Below are positions 1 to 10,428 of a stretch of 64,000 bases of DNA, piece after piece (position 1 is the stretch's first letter; each line of letters starts with the position of its first letter). The notes under the pieces were generated by a model. The model did no database searches and had not been told where the DNA came from. It worked only from the letters and a program-made list of their open reading frames with translations. A program made the position numbers and the translations under genes. Source of the DNA: Odobenus rosmarus divergens (lineage: Eukaryota > Chordata > Mammalia > Carnivora > Odobenidae); NCBI RefSeq assembly GCF_000321225.1, contig NW_004450302.1, positions 5,256,393 to 5,320,392 on the forward strand, given 5' to 3'.

Positions 1-202
1 GGCGCCTGGGTGGCTCAGTTGGTTAAGCGACTGCCTTCGGCTCAGGTCATGATCCTGGAGTCCCGGGATCGAGTCCCACATCAGGCTCCCTGCTCAGCAG
101 AGAGTCTGCTTCTCCTTCTCACCCTCCTCCCTCTCATGCTCTCTGTCTCTCATTCTCTCTCTCAAATAAATAAATAAATAAAATCTTAACAAAAAAAAAA
201 AG
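1..202 (+). repeat. CanSINE (SINEC), full length
   Basis: Type copy for this window: tRNA-Lys-derived head GGCGCCTGGGTGGCTCAG with A box, B-box-like GATCGAGTCCC near base 68, a CT-rich body, then (AAAT)n and an A tail. Pol III-transcribed, mobilised by L1. Other entries are called by the same parts and only differences are noted. Confidence 0.95.
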
Positions 203-206
203 CAAA

Positions 207-345
207 ATTCATATAGTGAAATCCTAACCCCCCAGGCGATGGTATTAGGAGGTGGAGCCTTTGGGAGGTGATTAGGTGTGAGGGTGGAGCCCTTATGAAT
301 GGGATTAGTGCTGTGGGGGTCAAAGGCAGGCCACCCCTGTGTGGA
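207..345 (+). repeat. MaLR LTR fragment (MST/MLT1-type), 5' part
   Basis: The run with GATGGTATTAGGAGGTGGAG and GGGAGGTGATTAGG is typical of the 5' part of MaLR LTRs (endogenous retrovirus-like). Interrupted; the rest may be the piece at 1051-1320. Confidence 0.65.
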
Positions 346-370
346 CCATTTTAGCATGAATATTTTTCTG

Positions 371-1050
371 AGCTGAAGTCAATTGAGACCCTGTGGGCTC
401 AAGATAAACTTTTTGGCTCTCCCTTAATTACATAGAAGAATCTAAAAAAAGGGGCGCCTGGGTGGCTCAGTCGTTAAGCATCTGCCTTCGACTCAGGTCA
501 TGATCCCAGGGTCCTGGGATCGAGCCCCGCATCGAGCCCCACATCGAGCCCCGCATCGGGCTCCCTGCTTGGCAGAAAGCCTGCTTCTCCCTCTCCCACT
601 CCCCCTGCTTGTGTTCCTGCTCTCGCTATGTCTCTCTCTGTCAAATAAATAAATAAAATAGTTTTAAAAAAAGAATCTAAAAAAAAAAGATTCTAAAATT
701 GGGGGTCTTTCCCAGAACAATGATTATTAGCTGGGATGAATTTTATCTGAGAGTCTCATCTGCAGGGCAAACATCTAATTACCAAACATCTGCTCTGTTT
801 CTTATTGCCCTACGAATTGCATTCCTTTCCTTCCAAATTCCAGACCCCTTCCCCCTTCTCCTTACCTCAGGCTGACATATATACCTCATTTTGCCTGACT
901 GTCTTTGGAATTTCCATGTCTGCGCAGATTCCCCGTAGGCATGAAATTAAATTTGATTTTCTCCTGTTAATCTGTCACATGTCAATGTCATTCTTGGTCC
1001 AGCCTTCAAAGGACTTTTGAAGGGGACAGGAAATTCTAGCTCCCCAACAG
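371..1050 (+). repeat. Probable old endogenous retroviral LTR, split by a SINE
   Basis: The 3' part (about 840-1050) has an LTR-like R/U5 look: a tail with TTCTCCTGTTAATCTGTCAC and an end in ACA. It seems to sit inside the MaLR LTR. Family not determined; no viral coding sequence. Confidence 0.4.
452..670 (+). repeat. CanSINE with triplicated internal segment
   Basis: Flanked by AGAATCTAAAAAA direct repeats (from 437 and from about 671). The B-box region carries three successive ATCGAGCCCC units (about 520-557). Confidence 0.92.
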
Positions 1051-1320
1051 TGCCCTTCTAGTAAAACCTCCTACCACATGAGGTTGCGGTGAGAACATTG
1101 CTGTCCATGAAGAAGGGGCTTCTCATCAGACCCAATGTAAGCATTCAGTTCACTGCACTGAGCCAAACCGAACTTACCTGAAATCTGCTAATGCAGAATC
1201 TGGCGGCATCATGATCTTGGACTTCCCCCTCTCCAGAACTGTGAGAAATAAATGTTTATTGTTTATAAGTCACCCAGTCCATTGTGTTTTTCTTACACAA
1301 GTCCGATGGACTAAGGCATT
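1051..1320 (+). repeat. MaLR LTR fragment (MST/MLT1-type), 3' part
   Basis: Contains CCAGAACTGTGAGAAATAAA and the following CACCCAGTCCATTG run, diagnostic of MaLR LTR 3' ends, including the LTR poly(A) signal. Confidence 0.7.
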
Positions 1321-1979
1321 AAACCACTGAGACCTGTGATTGGCTTTTTGCCCTAGCACAACCTAGCCCATCCCGACTAATACACAAGGCTCTACAATCA
1401 TAGTATTACAGAAATTACAGATTATGTGATATTCAGCCCCAATCTGGAGAGCCTGGGGAGACAAACTGAACCAGTCCAGTATCATAATCATCATCAGTGA
1501 AGACAAAAGACACCAGGCCCATGACTCCTGGAGAGTCAAACCACAAGAGAGCAAGAGGTAAATGAATGTGAAATCACTGCTCTGAACGGTGCACCTCTTC
1601 AGCCATGTAATCCTTCCCCCAGAGAGTTTTAGTCTGAAAGACTAGACCAGGGTCAAGTCAAGCGGAGAGACTGTTACAGGCAAAAAGTGTTTGCGAAAGG
1701 CTTTATTATATCTAAGTTTAGAAAGTGGAAACAAGAGGAGGGTTGTAAGAGAATGTAAAAATAAATGCGATTAAGGAGCTTAAGGAGAAAAAAAGTCAAA
1801 GGTATTATAGTCATCGCTCTCATAGTCAAGAGCAGAAAACGTAAGAATGTCAGAGGAAGGCAGTACTGTTGAATAGAAAAAAAAGATGACTGACCTCATC
1901 TGGGTTTCCTTGTGATGCTTGGGGCCTCATTGGGCTGGGGAAGGGTGTAATTCCTGAGGACATGATGTTCCGTGGCACA

Positions 1980-2175
1980 GTGTGGTAGTTAAGCGCGTGA
2001 ACTCTGGAGCAAGAGTGACACGGAGTGACAGTCGGCCTCGGCCATTTACTAGCTTTGTGGTCTTGGCTAAACTCTTTAACCTTCCTGGGCCTCATTTTCC
2101 CCATCTGTAAAATGGGAATTAGAATCAGGCCCACTTCGTATAGCTGCTGCACCAGACTATGTGAGGAGTCTCTTA
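1980..2175 (+). repeat. MIR element
   Basis: AACTCTGGAGCAAGA, CATTTACTAGCTTTGTG and CATCTGTAAAATGGGA follow in the MIR order. Confidence 0.85.
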
Positions 2176-2754
2176 CGACTTCCTTCCCCAATGAGCAAAT
2201 TTTGCAGGTTTCCCCCCAAATCTCTTCTCCTCCCCCACTCCCTTGAGGATCAGGGCCTCACTCAGAAGATTGACGAGATAGTTTCCTTATGCATATCGCT
2301 GAGCCAGAGACAGACGAGTGACCTGTGTGCAGTTTTTTTTTTTTTTTGCGAAACACAGGCAATTACCTTCACCAAGTGATCCTGCTGTTTGATTTGTAGT
2401 TTGACTCTGGAGTCAAAAGTGGGAGGGTTCATACTTCATTCTTGATTATGGGCAGTGGAGATTCCCTCGGGACTCATTCCTGATTAGTATTATGAATGGC
2501 CTCTCTTTGCCCTGCATCCCAAGATGCCTTTCTGTTTCTCACACGTGGGCATAATGCATTAGTTGCTCTGATTCCTTAAATCATTAATAGCAAGACAGTC
2601 ACGACCTGAATCAGTTCTATTCTTTGCACAGTGTTAGGTCTAGCTGGCTTGTTGGTTTCCAATGATGATTTCTTCACACCTCACAGTGATCCCTCCCGAA
2701 AGTGAGACTCAGGAATAAAGCCTTCCACATGGTGAAGAAGCACACATGTAATTT

Positions 2755-3190
2755 AGAGCCAAAGCTCTGGCCCTGCATGGACTGGCTTTAAATGGTTCTA
2801 CTTCTGGCTGTCTGACTTTGGGCAAGTCCCCCACCCTCCGTGAGCTGTAGTTTCCCCACCTAAAACCTGAGGACAATAATAGTATTTACCTCGGGCGCCT
2901 GGGTGGCTCAGTTGGTTAAGCGACTGCCTTCGGCTCAGGTCATGATCCTGGAGTCCCTGGATGGAGTCCCACATCGGGCTTCCTGCTCGGCGGGGAGTCT
3001 GCTTCTCCCTCTGACCCTCTCCCCTCTCGTGCTTTCTATCTCTCATTCTCTCTCTCTCTCAAATAAAGAAATAAAATCTTTAAAAAAAAATAATAGTATT
3101 TACCTCACTAAGTGGTTGTGCAAATTACTATAAATAAAGCACTTTGTGCCTGGTACAGAGCAATCTTTCAATATGTGTTGTCTATTATTG
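2755..3190 (+). repeat. MIR element split by a CanSINE
   Basis: MIR core before the SINE (TGACTTTGGGCAAGTC) continues after it (TGCCTGGTACAGAGCAATC). Interrupted at 2893-3088. Confidence 0.8.
2893..3088 (+). repeat. CanSINE, young-looking, 18-bp perfect target duplication
   Basis: The 18-base target AATAATAGTATTTACCTC occurs unchanged at 2875-2892 and 3089-3106. Confidence 0.95.
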
Positions 3191-3262
3191 TTCATTTTTG
3201 TGTAACAAATGAATGGCAGTTATTGCTCTTTTGAAGATACTTTTTAAAACTTACAGATCGCT

Positions 3263-3446
3263 GGGGCGCCTGGGTGGCTCAGTCGGTGAAGCATCCAACT
3301 CTTGGTTTCAGCTCTGGTCATGGTCTCAGGGTCGTGGGTTCGAGGCTGGTGTCTGGCTCCTTGCTTAGCGGAGAGTTTGCTTGAGGATTCTGCCTCTCCC
3401 CCCAGTTTGTGCACCTGATTTCTCTCAAATAAATAAATCTTAAAAT
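3263..3446 (+). repeat. CanSINE, older subtype
   Basis: Carries the CATCCAACTCTTGGTTTCAG variant. Target duplication ACTTACAGATC at 3249-3259 and 3447-3457. Confidence 0.9.
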
Positions 3447-3487
3447 ACTTACAGATCACCTTTTTTCTAAGATTATTTATTTATTTA

Positions 3488-3679
3488 TTTTTAAAGATTT
3501 TATTTATTTATTTGAGAGAGAGAGAATGAGAGATAGAGAGCACGAGAGGGAAGAGGGTCAGAGGGAGAAGCAGACTCCCTGCCGAGCAGGGAGCCCGATG
3601 TGGGACTCGATCGCGGGACTCCAGGATCATGACCTGAGCCGAAGGCAGACGCTTAAACATCTGAGCCACCCAGGCGCCC
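3488..3679 (-). repeat. CanSINE
   Basis: Reverse orientation: poly(T) and TTTATT runs first, ending GAGCCACCCAGGCGCCC. A further short T/A-rich tract at 3468 precedes it. Confidence 0.92.
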
Positions 3680-3830
3680 TATTACTCCCATTTAACAAAT
3701 ACAGAAACTGAGTTTGCTTGGCGATGTTGAATATCTTGTCTAAGGGCACATAACTGATATATGGTTGAGCCAAGAAGCACCCCCACATCACTTGAAAACA
3801 GACTCATGCCCTTCAGCCCTATCATTGCTG
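3680..3830 (-). repeat. MIR fragment
   Basis: CCATTTAACAAATACAGAAACTGAG and the following GGGCACATAACTGATA are reverse-oriented MIR. Confidence 0.6.
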
Positions 3831-4159
3831 TGATAGAGTTCCTGCCCAGCTCTTATTAATCAGATTCAGTCAATTCCCCAAACCTTGTTAATTTTAGCAA
3901 AAACATCCCTTTGACTACTTTAATCCTCATACTTTGATTATTGATAATGTCAGCGTCTTCCTTATGGGCCTCTTTCCCTCCAGCCTTCCCCATCCAGTCT
4001 ACCCTCCAGACCATGGCTAGATTCTTCACTGTTCTAAAGCGTAGCTTTCCCCATGTACTGGTGTAATCTTGAATAAATCGAATCATCTCTTTTGGTCTGT
4101 GTCTATGTCTGTAAAGTGAGTGAATTAGATAACCATGACAGTTTTATTGAGTTCTAGAA

Positions 4160-4480
4160 TTTAAAATCTTTCTCAGGTCACTCTTCTACCCTCAAAGCTT
4201 CCATGACTCTCCATTAACTATGGTCCCAACTTCTTAGGCTAGCATTCAAGGCTTGTCATTAATCTGGTGGTCTTATCCCCCACTATTCTAGAGCACTCTA
4301 TTAGGAGTGTCTAATCAGTTTCTCTGACATTTTCGACTTTTCCCTGCTTGCATCCTTTGCTCTTGACTATTTTCTTTGTCTCCCAGTACCCACAGATTTA
4401 TCATCTTCTCTCTGTGAAATCACGACTCCATGAAAAATTCCCCCTACTCTACCAAGGCAGCCCAGTGACCACTCTTTTCT
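4160..4480 (+). repeat. L2-like remnant
   Basis: Pattern of CTTCCATGACTCTCC, TTCAAGGCTTGTCAT and GTGAAATCACGACTCCATG resembles eroded L2 3' sequence. Weak call. Confidence 0.4.
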
Positions 4481-4754
4481 TTCTCCATGATAGTTGATGT
4501 CATTAGCACAGTTCACTAACCGTTAATCCTGTTATTATTATTATTTTTTGGGGGGTGAATATATTCAATTTGCAAGTTTATTGTTCTATTGTTGTTGTTG
4601 TTGCTGTTTAAGCAAGAGGAGGGTAGAAGGCCAGGGATCTGATATTTGAGGTAGTGAATTCCCATTCTTGGAGGTTTCAAACAGAAACTGAAACCCTTTA
4701 TCTGGGTTTCTGGAGAGATTAGTCCATATGCCCATTAAGATTATTCATAGTTCA

Positions 4755-5085
4755 GGGGCGCCTGACTGGCTCAGTCAGAAGAGCATGTGACTCTTTTTTT
4801 TTTTTTTAAGATTTTATTTATTTATTTGACAGAGACAGAGACAGTGAGAGCAGGAACACAAGCAGGGGGCGTGGGAGAGGGAGAAGCAGGCTTCCCGCTG
4901 AGCAGGTAGCCCGATGTGGGACTTGATCCCAGGACCCTGGGATCATGACCTGAGCCAAAGGCAGCCAGCCGCTTAACGACTGAGCCACCCAGGCGCCTGA
5001 GCATGTGACTCTTGATCGCAAGGTCATGAATTTGCGTCCCATGTTGGGTGCAGAGATTACTTAAATAAGTAAATAAAACTTAAAA
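4755..5085 (+). repeat. Old CanSINE-type element split by another SINE
   Basis: Head at 4755-4795, body resuming at 4999 (CTTGATCGCAAGGTCATG) with an AAATAAGTAAATAAAA tail. Host of the nested copy. Confidence 0.85.
4796..4998 (-). repeat. CanSINE nested inside another SINE
   Basis: Target duplication GAGCATGTGACTCTT at 4781-4795 and 4999-5013, lying within the host element's own tRNA-like head. Confidence 0.93.
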
Positions 5086-5369
5086 AATTTATTTCTGTTA
5101 GCTTTAAATTCTTATTGTTTTCTGATTTAGTTTGCTGAAACATTTACCTACAGAAGCCTGAAGGGTTGTGTGCAGGGGTTGGGTAAGGAAGGGTAGGGTG
5201 AGTCATGTAATTAGGATGGCTTCCAGGAAGAGATGAAATCTTCCCATTTTCTAATGCCCTTTGCCCTTCTCCAGCATCTGCCTGGGCAAGATCCTCCCCA
5301 CCTAATAAGGCTTATAACATCTTTAAAAGAACCTGGCTCTACGACATGTTCTTGTAGAGTCTATCAGTC

Positions 5370-5485
5370 AACAACATTGGAATCATCCAACTCTCAGGCT
5401 TCACCAGACCTACTGAATCAGAATTTGCATTTTAACAGTTCCCCATGTGATTTGTTTGTACACAAGTTTTAAGAAGCACTAGTGC
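5370..5485 (+). repeat. MER5-like hAT element fragment
   Basis: CCAGACCTACTGAATCAGAAT and TTTTAACAGTTCCCCATGTG match MER5A-type non-autonomous DNA transposon wording. Confidence 0.7.
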
Positions 5486-5587
5486 GGTGGACCCCAACGA
5501 CTTATAAAGAAACTTTGTAGATAACTATTGAACTGTTATTGAATGCACCCTCTCCAAAAAAAAAAAAAAAAGAAAGAAAACTAGGAG

Positions 5588-5750
5588 GCACCTGGCTGGC
5601 TCTGTCAGTGGAAGGTGCGACTCTTGATTCCAGGGTTGTGGGTTCGAGCCCCATACTGGGTGTAGAGATTGCTTAAAGGTAAAATCGTAAAAAACAAAAC
5701 AAAACAAAACAAAAACTTTAAAAAATTAAAATAAAATCTTAAAAAAAAAA
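5588..5750 (+). repeat. Short tRNA-Lys SINE, old subtype
   Basis: Lacks the CT-rich body (head, GTGTAGAGATTGCTTAAA, A-rich tail). Target duplication AGAAAGAAAACTAGGAG at 5571-5587 and 5751-5767. Confidence 0.85.
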
Positions 5751-5989
5751 AGAAAGAAAACTAGGAGCCAATGTCTATTTTTTTTCCCCTCATGTTGCAT
5801 AGCCTATCCATCAGTAAGACCTATGGGCTTAACCTTGAATATATATCCTGTAACTAACCATTTGTCTCTCTCTCCTTTGTCATCACATATTCCAAACCAC
5901 TAGCATCTCCCACTTGGATTAACAGTGTAGTCTCAATCAGCTTTCCTGATTCTGTTTAAAGAAAAAAATTTTTTTTTCAAGTTTCTTCA

Positions 5990-6103
5990 TTTTTTTTTTT
6001 AAGCTTTTATTTTTAAGTAAACTCTACACGCAACATGGGGCTCGAATTCACAACCCCGAGGTCAAGAGTTGTATGCTTACCGATGCGAGCCAGCCAGGTA
6101 CCC
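5990..6103 (-). repeat. Short tRNA-Lys SINE
   Basis: Reverse orientation, ends CCAGCCAGGTACCC. Directly abuts the next copy. Confidence 0.8.
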
Positions 6104-6206
6104 TTTAAGCTTTTCTTTTTTAAGTAGTCTTTATACCCAACGTGGGGCTTGAACTTACCACCCCAAGATCAGGAGTTGCACATTCTTCTGACTAAGCCAG
6201 TGTCGC
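6104..6206 (-). repeat. Short tRNA-Lys SINE, tandem with previous
   Basis: Same subtype and orientation as its left neighbour; worn head (GACTAAGCCAGTGTCGC). Confidence 0.75.
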
Positions 6207-6256
6207 TTTAAAAATGTTTTAAATTTTGAAATAGTTATAGATTTATGGGAAGTTGT

Positions 6257-6358
6257 GGGATGCCTGGCTGGCTCATTCGGTGGAGTGTGTAACTCTTGAT
6301 CTCAAGGTCATGAGTTCAAGCCCCATGTAGAGCTATAGAGCTCACTGAAAAGAAAAGG
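6257..6358 (+). repeat. Short tRNA-Lys SINE
   Basis: Perfect 15-base target duplication TTTATGGGAAGTTGT at 6242-6256 and 6359-6373. Confidence 0.88.
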
Positions 6359-7192
6359 TTTATGGGAAGTTGTAAAAAAAATACATGTACAAGGAAGTGC
6401 CATGTATCCTTCACCCTCTGTCCTCTAATGGTAACATCTTGCATAACTATAGAACAATATCAAAACCAGGAAATTGACATTGGTATAATCCACAGAGTTT
6501 ATTCAGATCTCATCCATTTTACATGCACTCATTTCTGTGTGTGTATAGTTCTATGCAACTTTTTCACATGTGTAGATTCATGTAACTGTCACCACAATCA
6601 AGATACGGAAGTAGTCCATCACTCTAAGACTCCCCCTTACTACCTCTTTAGGAATACTCCCATGCCCTGTCCCCCATCCCAAACTCCCGGACATCCCTAA
6701 TTATCCTCTATCTTTAAAATTTTGTGAATTCAATAACATTATATAAATGCAATAATATAGTATGTGATCTTTTGTGATTAGCTTCTTTCATTTACCATAA
6801 TCTCCCTTGAGATGTATCCAAGTTGCTATCAATAGCTTTTTTTTTCTTTTTTTGTTGTTAAGTAGTATTCCATGGTATGGATGAATGGACCCTAGTTTGT
6901 TTAAACTTCCACTTGATTGACATTTGGGTTGTTTCCAGTCTTTGGACTGGACAAATAAAGCTGCTAGGAACATTTGTGTACAGCTTTTTGTGTGAACAGA
7001 ACATAAATCTTTAATTTCTCTGGAATAAACACGAATGAAGGCAATTGTTAGGTCAGATGGTAAGTGCCTGGTTAGTTTTATAAGAAACTGCCAAACTTTT
7101 CCAAAACGGCTATACCATTTTACATTCCCGCCAGCAGTGTATGAGTGGATCCAGTTTCTCCACCTCCCCAGCAGCACTGTCACTATATTTTT

Positions 7193-8066
7193 TTTTCATT
7201 TTTTTTTTAAAGTAGGCTCCAAGCCCAGCATGGAGCCCAGCCTGGAGCCCCACATGGAGCTTGAACTCATGACCCTGAGATCAAGACCTGAGCTGAGATC
7301 AAGAATTGGACACTCATTGGAATGCAAGCTGGTGCAACCATTCTGGAAAACAGTATGGAGATTCCTCAAAAAGTTGAAAATAGAGTTACCATACGATCCA
7401 GCAATTGCACTACTGGGTATTTATCCCAAAGATACAAATGTAGGGATCTGAAGGGGTACGTGCACCCCGATGTTTATAGCAGCAATGTCCACAATAGCCA
7501 AACTATGGAAAGAGCCCAGATGGCCATCGACAGATGAATGGATAAAGAAGATGTGGTATGTATATGTGTGTGTGTGTGTGTGTATAACAGAATATTACAC
7601 AGCCATCAAAAAAGGAAATCTTGCCACTTGCAATGACATGGATGGAATTAGAGGGGATTATGCTAAGCGAGATAAGTCAATCAGAGAAAGACAATTATCA
7701 TATGATCTCACTGACATGTGGAATTTAAGAAACAAGGCAGAGAGGGAAAAAATGAAACAAGATGAAACCAGAGAGGGAGATAAGAGACTCTTAATCATAG
7801 GAAACAAACTAAGGGTTGCTGGAGGGGAGGGGTGAAGGGATGGGGTTAACTAGGGGATGGACATTGGGGAGAGTATGTGTTGTAATGAGCACTGGGTATT
7901 ATATAAGACTGATGAATCACAGACCTGTATCCCTGAAACAAATAATGCATTATATGTTAATTGAATTTAAATTAAAAAAAAAGAAAATACATGTTCCCAT
8001 AAAAACCTGTAAAAAACCTTAAAAAAAAAAAGTCACATGCTCTACCCACTGAGCCAGTGGGGTGCT
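7193..8066 (-). repeat. tRNA-Lys SINE split by an L1 insertion
   Basis: Left half 7193-7320 ends AGATCAAGAATTGGACAC; right half resumes at about 8028 (CATGCTCTACCCACTGAGCCAG). Confidence 0.75.
7321..8027 (+). mobile_element. Younger L1, 5'-truncated 3' end
   Basis: Translation of about 7330-7450 gives [31 protein letters not shown], the end of L1 ORF2 (shown here only to mark the family), then the carnivore L1 3' UTR, a (TG)n run at 7566-7583 and A-rich tails. ORF2 is truncated and inactive. Sense is opposite to the older L1 around it. Confidence 0.88.
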
Positions 8067-8128
8067 CCTACTTTTTTTGTTTGGCCATTAGGATAGGTGT
8101 GTAGTGATATCTCATTGTGTGTGTATGG

Positions 8129-8330
8129 TTTTTTTAAGATTTTATTTATTTATTTATTTATTTATTTTATTTATTTAGAGAGCAGAGGGGAGGGGCAGAA
8201 GGCAGAGGGAGAGGGAGAAGCAGACTTCTGGCTGAGCAGGGAGACCAATGCAGGACTCCATCCCAGGATCCTGGTATCATGACCTAAGCCGAAGGCAGAT
8301 GCTTAACCAACTGAGCCACCCAGGCGCCCC
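8129..8330 (-). repeat. CanSINE
   Basis: Extended (TTTA)n block at 8142-8175. Inserted in the ancient L1. Confidence 0.92.
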
Positions 8331-8690
8331 TGTTTGTGGTTTTAATTTGCATTTGCCTAATGGCTAATCTCTTCATGTGTTTACTTGCCATCTGTAAATC
8401 CTCTGTAGTGTAATGTCTATTCTTGTCTTTTGTTTATTTTCTAATTGGATTTTTTTTTTTAACTGTTGAATTGTGAAAATTCTTTATATGTTCTAGATAC
8501 AAGGCCTGTGTTGGATACATGGTTTGCAAATATTTTCTTTTACCCTGTAGCTTGCTTTTTCATCTTCTTCTCAGGGCCTTTCATAGGGAAAAAGTTTTTA
8601 ATTTCGATAAGGTTCATTTTACCAACTTTTTCATTTCATGGATTGTGCAAGTCTAAAAACTCTTTACCTGGCCCTTGGTCCTGAAGATCT

Positions 8691-8868
8691 TTTTTTTTTT
8701 TTTTAGAGAGAGAGGGAGGGAGGGAGCATGAGCAGGGGGAGGGGCAGACGGAGAAGCCGACTCCCCGCTGAGCAGGGAGCCCCATGCAGAACTCCATCCC
8801 AGAACCCTGGGATCATGAAAGCAGAGCTGAAAGCAGAGGCTTAACTGACTGACTCACCCAGCTGCCCC
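8691..8868 (-). repeat. CanSINE
   Basis: Worn head (GACTCACCCAGCTGCCCC). Short GAAGAT repeats flank it. Confidence 0.88.
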
Positions 8869-8885
8869 CGAAGATATATATGTAT

Positions 8886-9076
8886 TTTTAAAGATTTTAT
8901 TTATTTATTTGACAGAGAGACAGACACAGTGAGAGAGGGAACACAAGCAGGGGGAGTGGCAGAGGGAGAAGCGGGTTTTCCGCGGAGCGGAGAGCCCAGT
9001 GTCGGGCTGGATCCCAGCACACTGGGATCATGACCTGAGCCGAAGGCGCTTAATGACTGAGCCACCCAGGCGCCCC
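8886..9076 (-). repeat. CanSINE
   Basis: Clean head (GAGCCACCCAGGCGCCCC); small deletion before GGCGCTTAATGAC. Confidence 0.9.
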
Positions 9077-9178
9077 TCTCTGATCCATTTTGAATGAATC
9101 TTGTTTAAGGTGGAGGTGTAGGTAGAGGTTCTTTTCTTTCTTTCTTTGCCGGCATATGTCCAATTCCTTCAGCACCAA

Positions 9179-9284
9179 TTTTTTTTTTTTTTTTTAAGTA
9201 ATCTCTACAGCCAGCCTGAGGCTTAAACTCACAACCTCAAGATCAGGACTCCTGAGCTCTAGGCACTGAGCCAGTCGGCGTCCC
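9179..9284 (-). repeat. Short tRNA-Lys SINE, old subtype
   Basis: Poly(T), AAGTAATCTCTACAGCC and a worn head ending GCGTCCC. Confidence 0.75.
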
Positions 9285-9339
9285 AGGACCAGTTGTTGAA
9301 AAGGCACTTGATTCCACTTTGTAGCTTACCCCCACCCAT

Positions 9340-10000
9340 TTATTCTATAGCAGTCAGAATGATTTTTTTTAAAAAAAATGTGTATCAGATGATGTCATTC
9401 CCTGTTCAAAACCTTCCAGTGGCACCACAACATAACCTGGCCTCTCCTCGATGGCATTTTCTACCACTGGACGTCCACTGTAATAATATTCCGCGGTCAG
9501 ATAAACACCAGACTTGCTCCCTCACTTCATGCAGGTCTGTTTGTTCCACTGTCAGAGAGGCTTTTCCCAACCAACCTTTTAAAATTGTTTACGCCTTCTG
9601 TCTTTCTCCCTTGCCCTGCGTTTTCTTTTCTTTTTTTTTTAAGGTTATTTATTTATTTATTTAACAGAGCACAAGTAGGGGGAGCAGCAGAGGGTGAGGG
9701 AGAAGCAGGCTCCCTGATGAGCAAGAAGCCCACGTGGGGCTCGATCCCAGTACCCTGAGATCCTGAGATCCTGACTTGGGCCGAAGGCAGTTGCTTACCC
9801 AACTGAGCCACCCAGGCACCCCTGCCCTGCGTTTTCCTAACAGCACTAACATAATGCAATGTATTACATATCAATTTGCTCATTTGTTTATTCTTTGTCC
9901 CCATTTCCAACCCCACCAAAACCTCCGAGAGAGTTTACTGCTATACTCTCAGGCCCTGGAATAGTGCCCGGCACACAGTAGGTACTCAGTTAATAATGCA
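9340..10000 (+). repeat. L2 element split by a CanSINE
   Basis: CCCTGTTCAAAACCTTCCAGTGG, TGTCAGAGAGGCTTTTCCC and, after the SINE, GGAATAGTGCCCGGCACACAGTAGG are L2 3'-end wording. Confidence 0.75.
9626..9822 (-). repeat. CanSINE
   Basis: Target duplication TGCCCTGCGTTTTC at 9612-9625 and 9823-9836, inside the L2. Confidence 0.93.
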
Positions 10001-10189
10001 GTGTTTGATAGGCTGGGAAGAATGAGTAAATGTAAAGTGAGAAAGACCTGTCTATTTCTAGGTCAGGTGCCTGTTCGGACTTCGTGCAAAGTGGGAGCGC
10101 CACCTCGCAGGAAGCTAGCTTACTGAAGAACGAAAGATATGGCTGAGAGCAGCTTAGGCAAAAAAAAAAAAAAAAAAAAAAAAAGCAGC

Positions 10190-10364
10190 GTGCCGGAAGA
10201 GCCAGAAAAAGCAGTGCCGGAAGTTAAACATCGGAATGTTGCTCTCTAGAATGACATCCGACTCCCAAGAGGAAGTGTGGCCGAGTGGTGTTCTGCAAAA
10301 CGGACTCCCCGGCAGCCGATCCGGAAAGAAGCGTTCCGCGCCTGCGGGTGCCAGGAACCACGTG
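10190..10364 (+). promoter_or_regulatory. NME1: NME1 core promoter region
   Basis: TATA-less, CpG-containing region. ETS-type CCGGAAGT is at 10217-10224, further GGAAG motifs lie at about 10195 and 10270, and a palindromic CACGTG E-box is at 10359-10364, just inside the first exon. MYC is a known activator of human NME1/NME2; whether this E-box is the site is inference. Confidence 0.55.
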
Positions 10365-10428
10365 GGGCCGGGGCGTGTTTCCGGTGCCGGCGGCCCCTGG
10401 AGGAGTTGCAGCCGGAGCAGCTGGAGGG
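10325..10428 (+). other. NME1: NME1 non-coding exon 1 (5' UTR)
   Basis: The stretch from GAAGCGTTCCG through CACGTG to GCAGCTGGAGG resembles the human NME1 leader and is followed by a donor (GTGAGA at 10429). It joins the GACC before the ATG at 12606. The left end is approximate. Confidence 0.75.

Larger units (their letters stand above)
6380..9180 (-). repeat. Ancient L1 (L1M-type) in antisense, multiply interrupted
   Basis: Pieces at about 6380-7190, 8070-8128, 8331-8690 and 9077-9178 read as one old L1 on the minus strand. The minus-strand translation of 6788-7183 is worn L1 ORF2 C-terminal sequence. Broken by SINEs and a younger L1; not coding. Confidence 0.7.
1..10190. other. Intergenic DNA upstream of NME1
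   Basis: No gene found. Mostly CanSINEs, LTR pieces, MIR, L2 and two L1 layers listed separately. I see nothing recognisable in 1321-1975, 2200-2750, 3835-4155, 4500-4750 and 10000-10150, apart from a pure A-run at 10160-10183. Confidence 0.6.

Noticed and set aside
1..75. tRNA-gene-like heads at this and all other CanSINEs
   Set aside because: A- and B-box-like motifs are those of tRNA-Lys-derived SINEs. The cloverleaf is not kept and each copy has a SINE body and A-rich tail.
6788..7183. 131-codon minus-strand frame
   Set aside because: Worn L1 ORF2 end, part of the ancient L1, not a host gene.
7470..7835. 121-codon plus-strand frame with a Val/Cys/Val run
   Set aside because: Derived from the younger L1 3' UTR and its (TG)n run.
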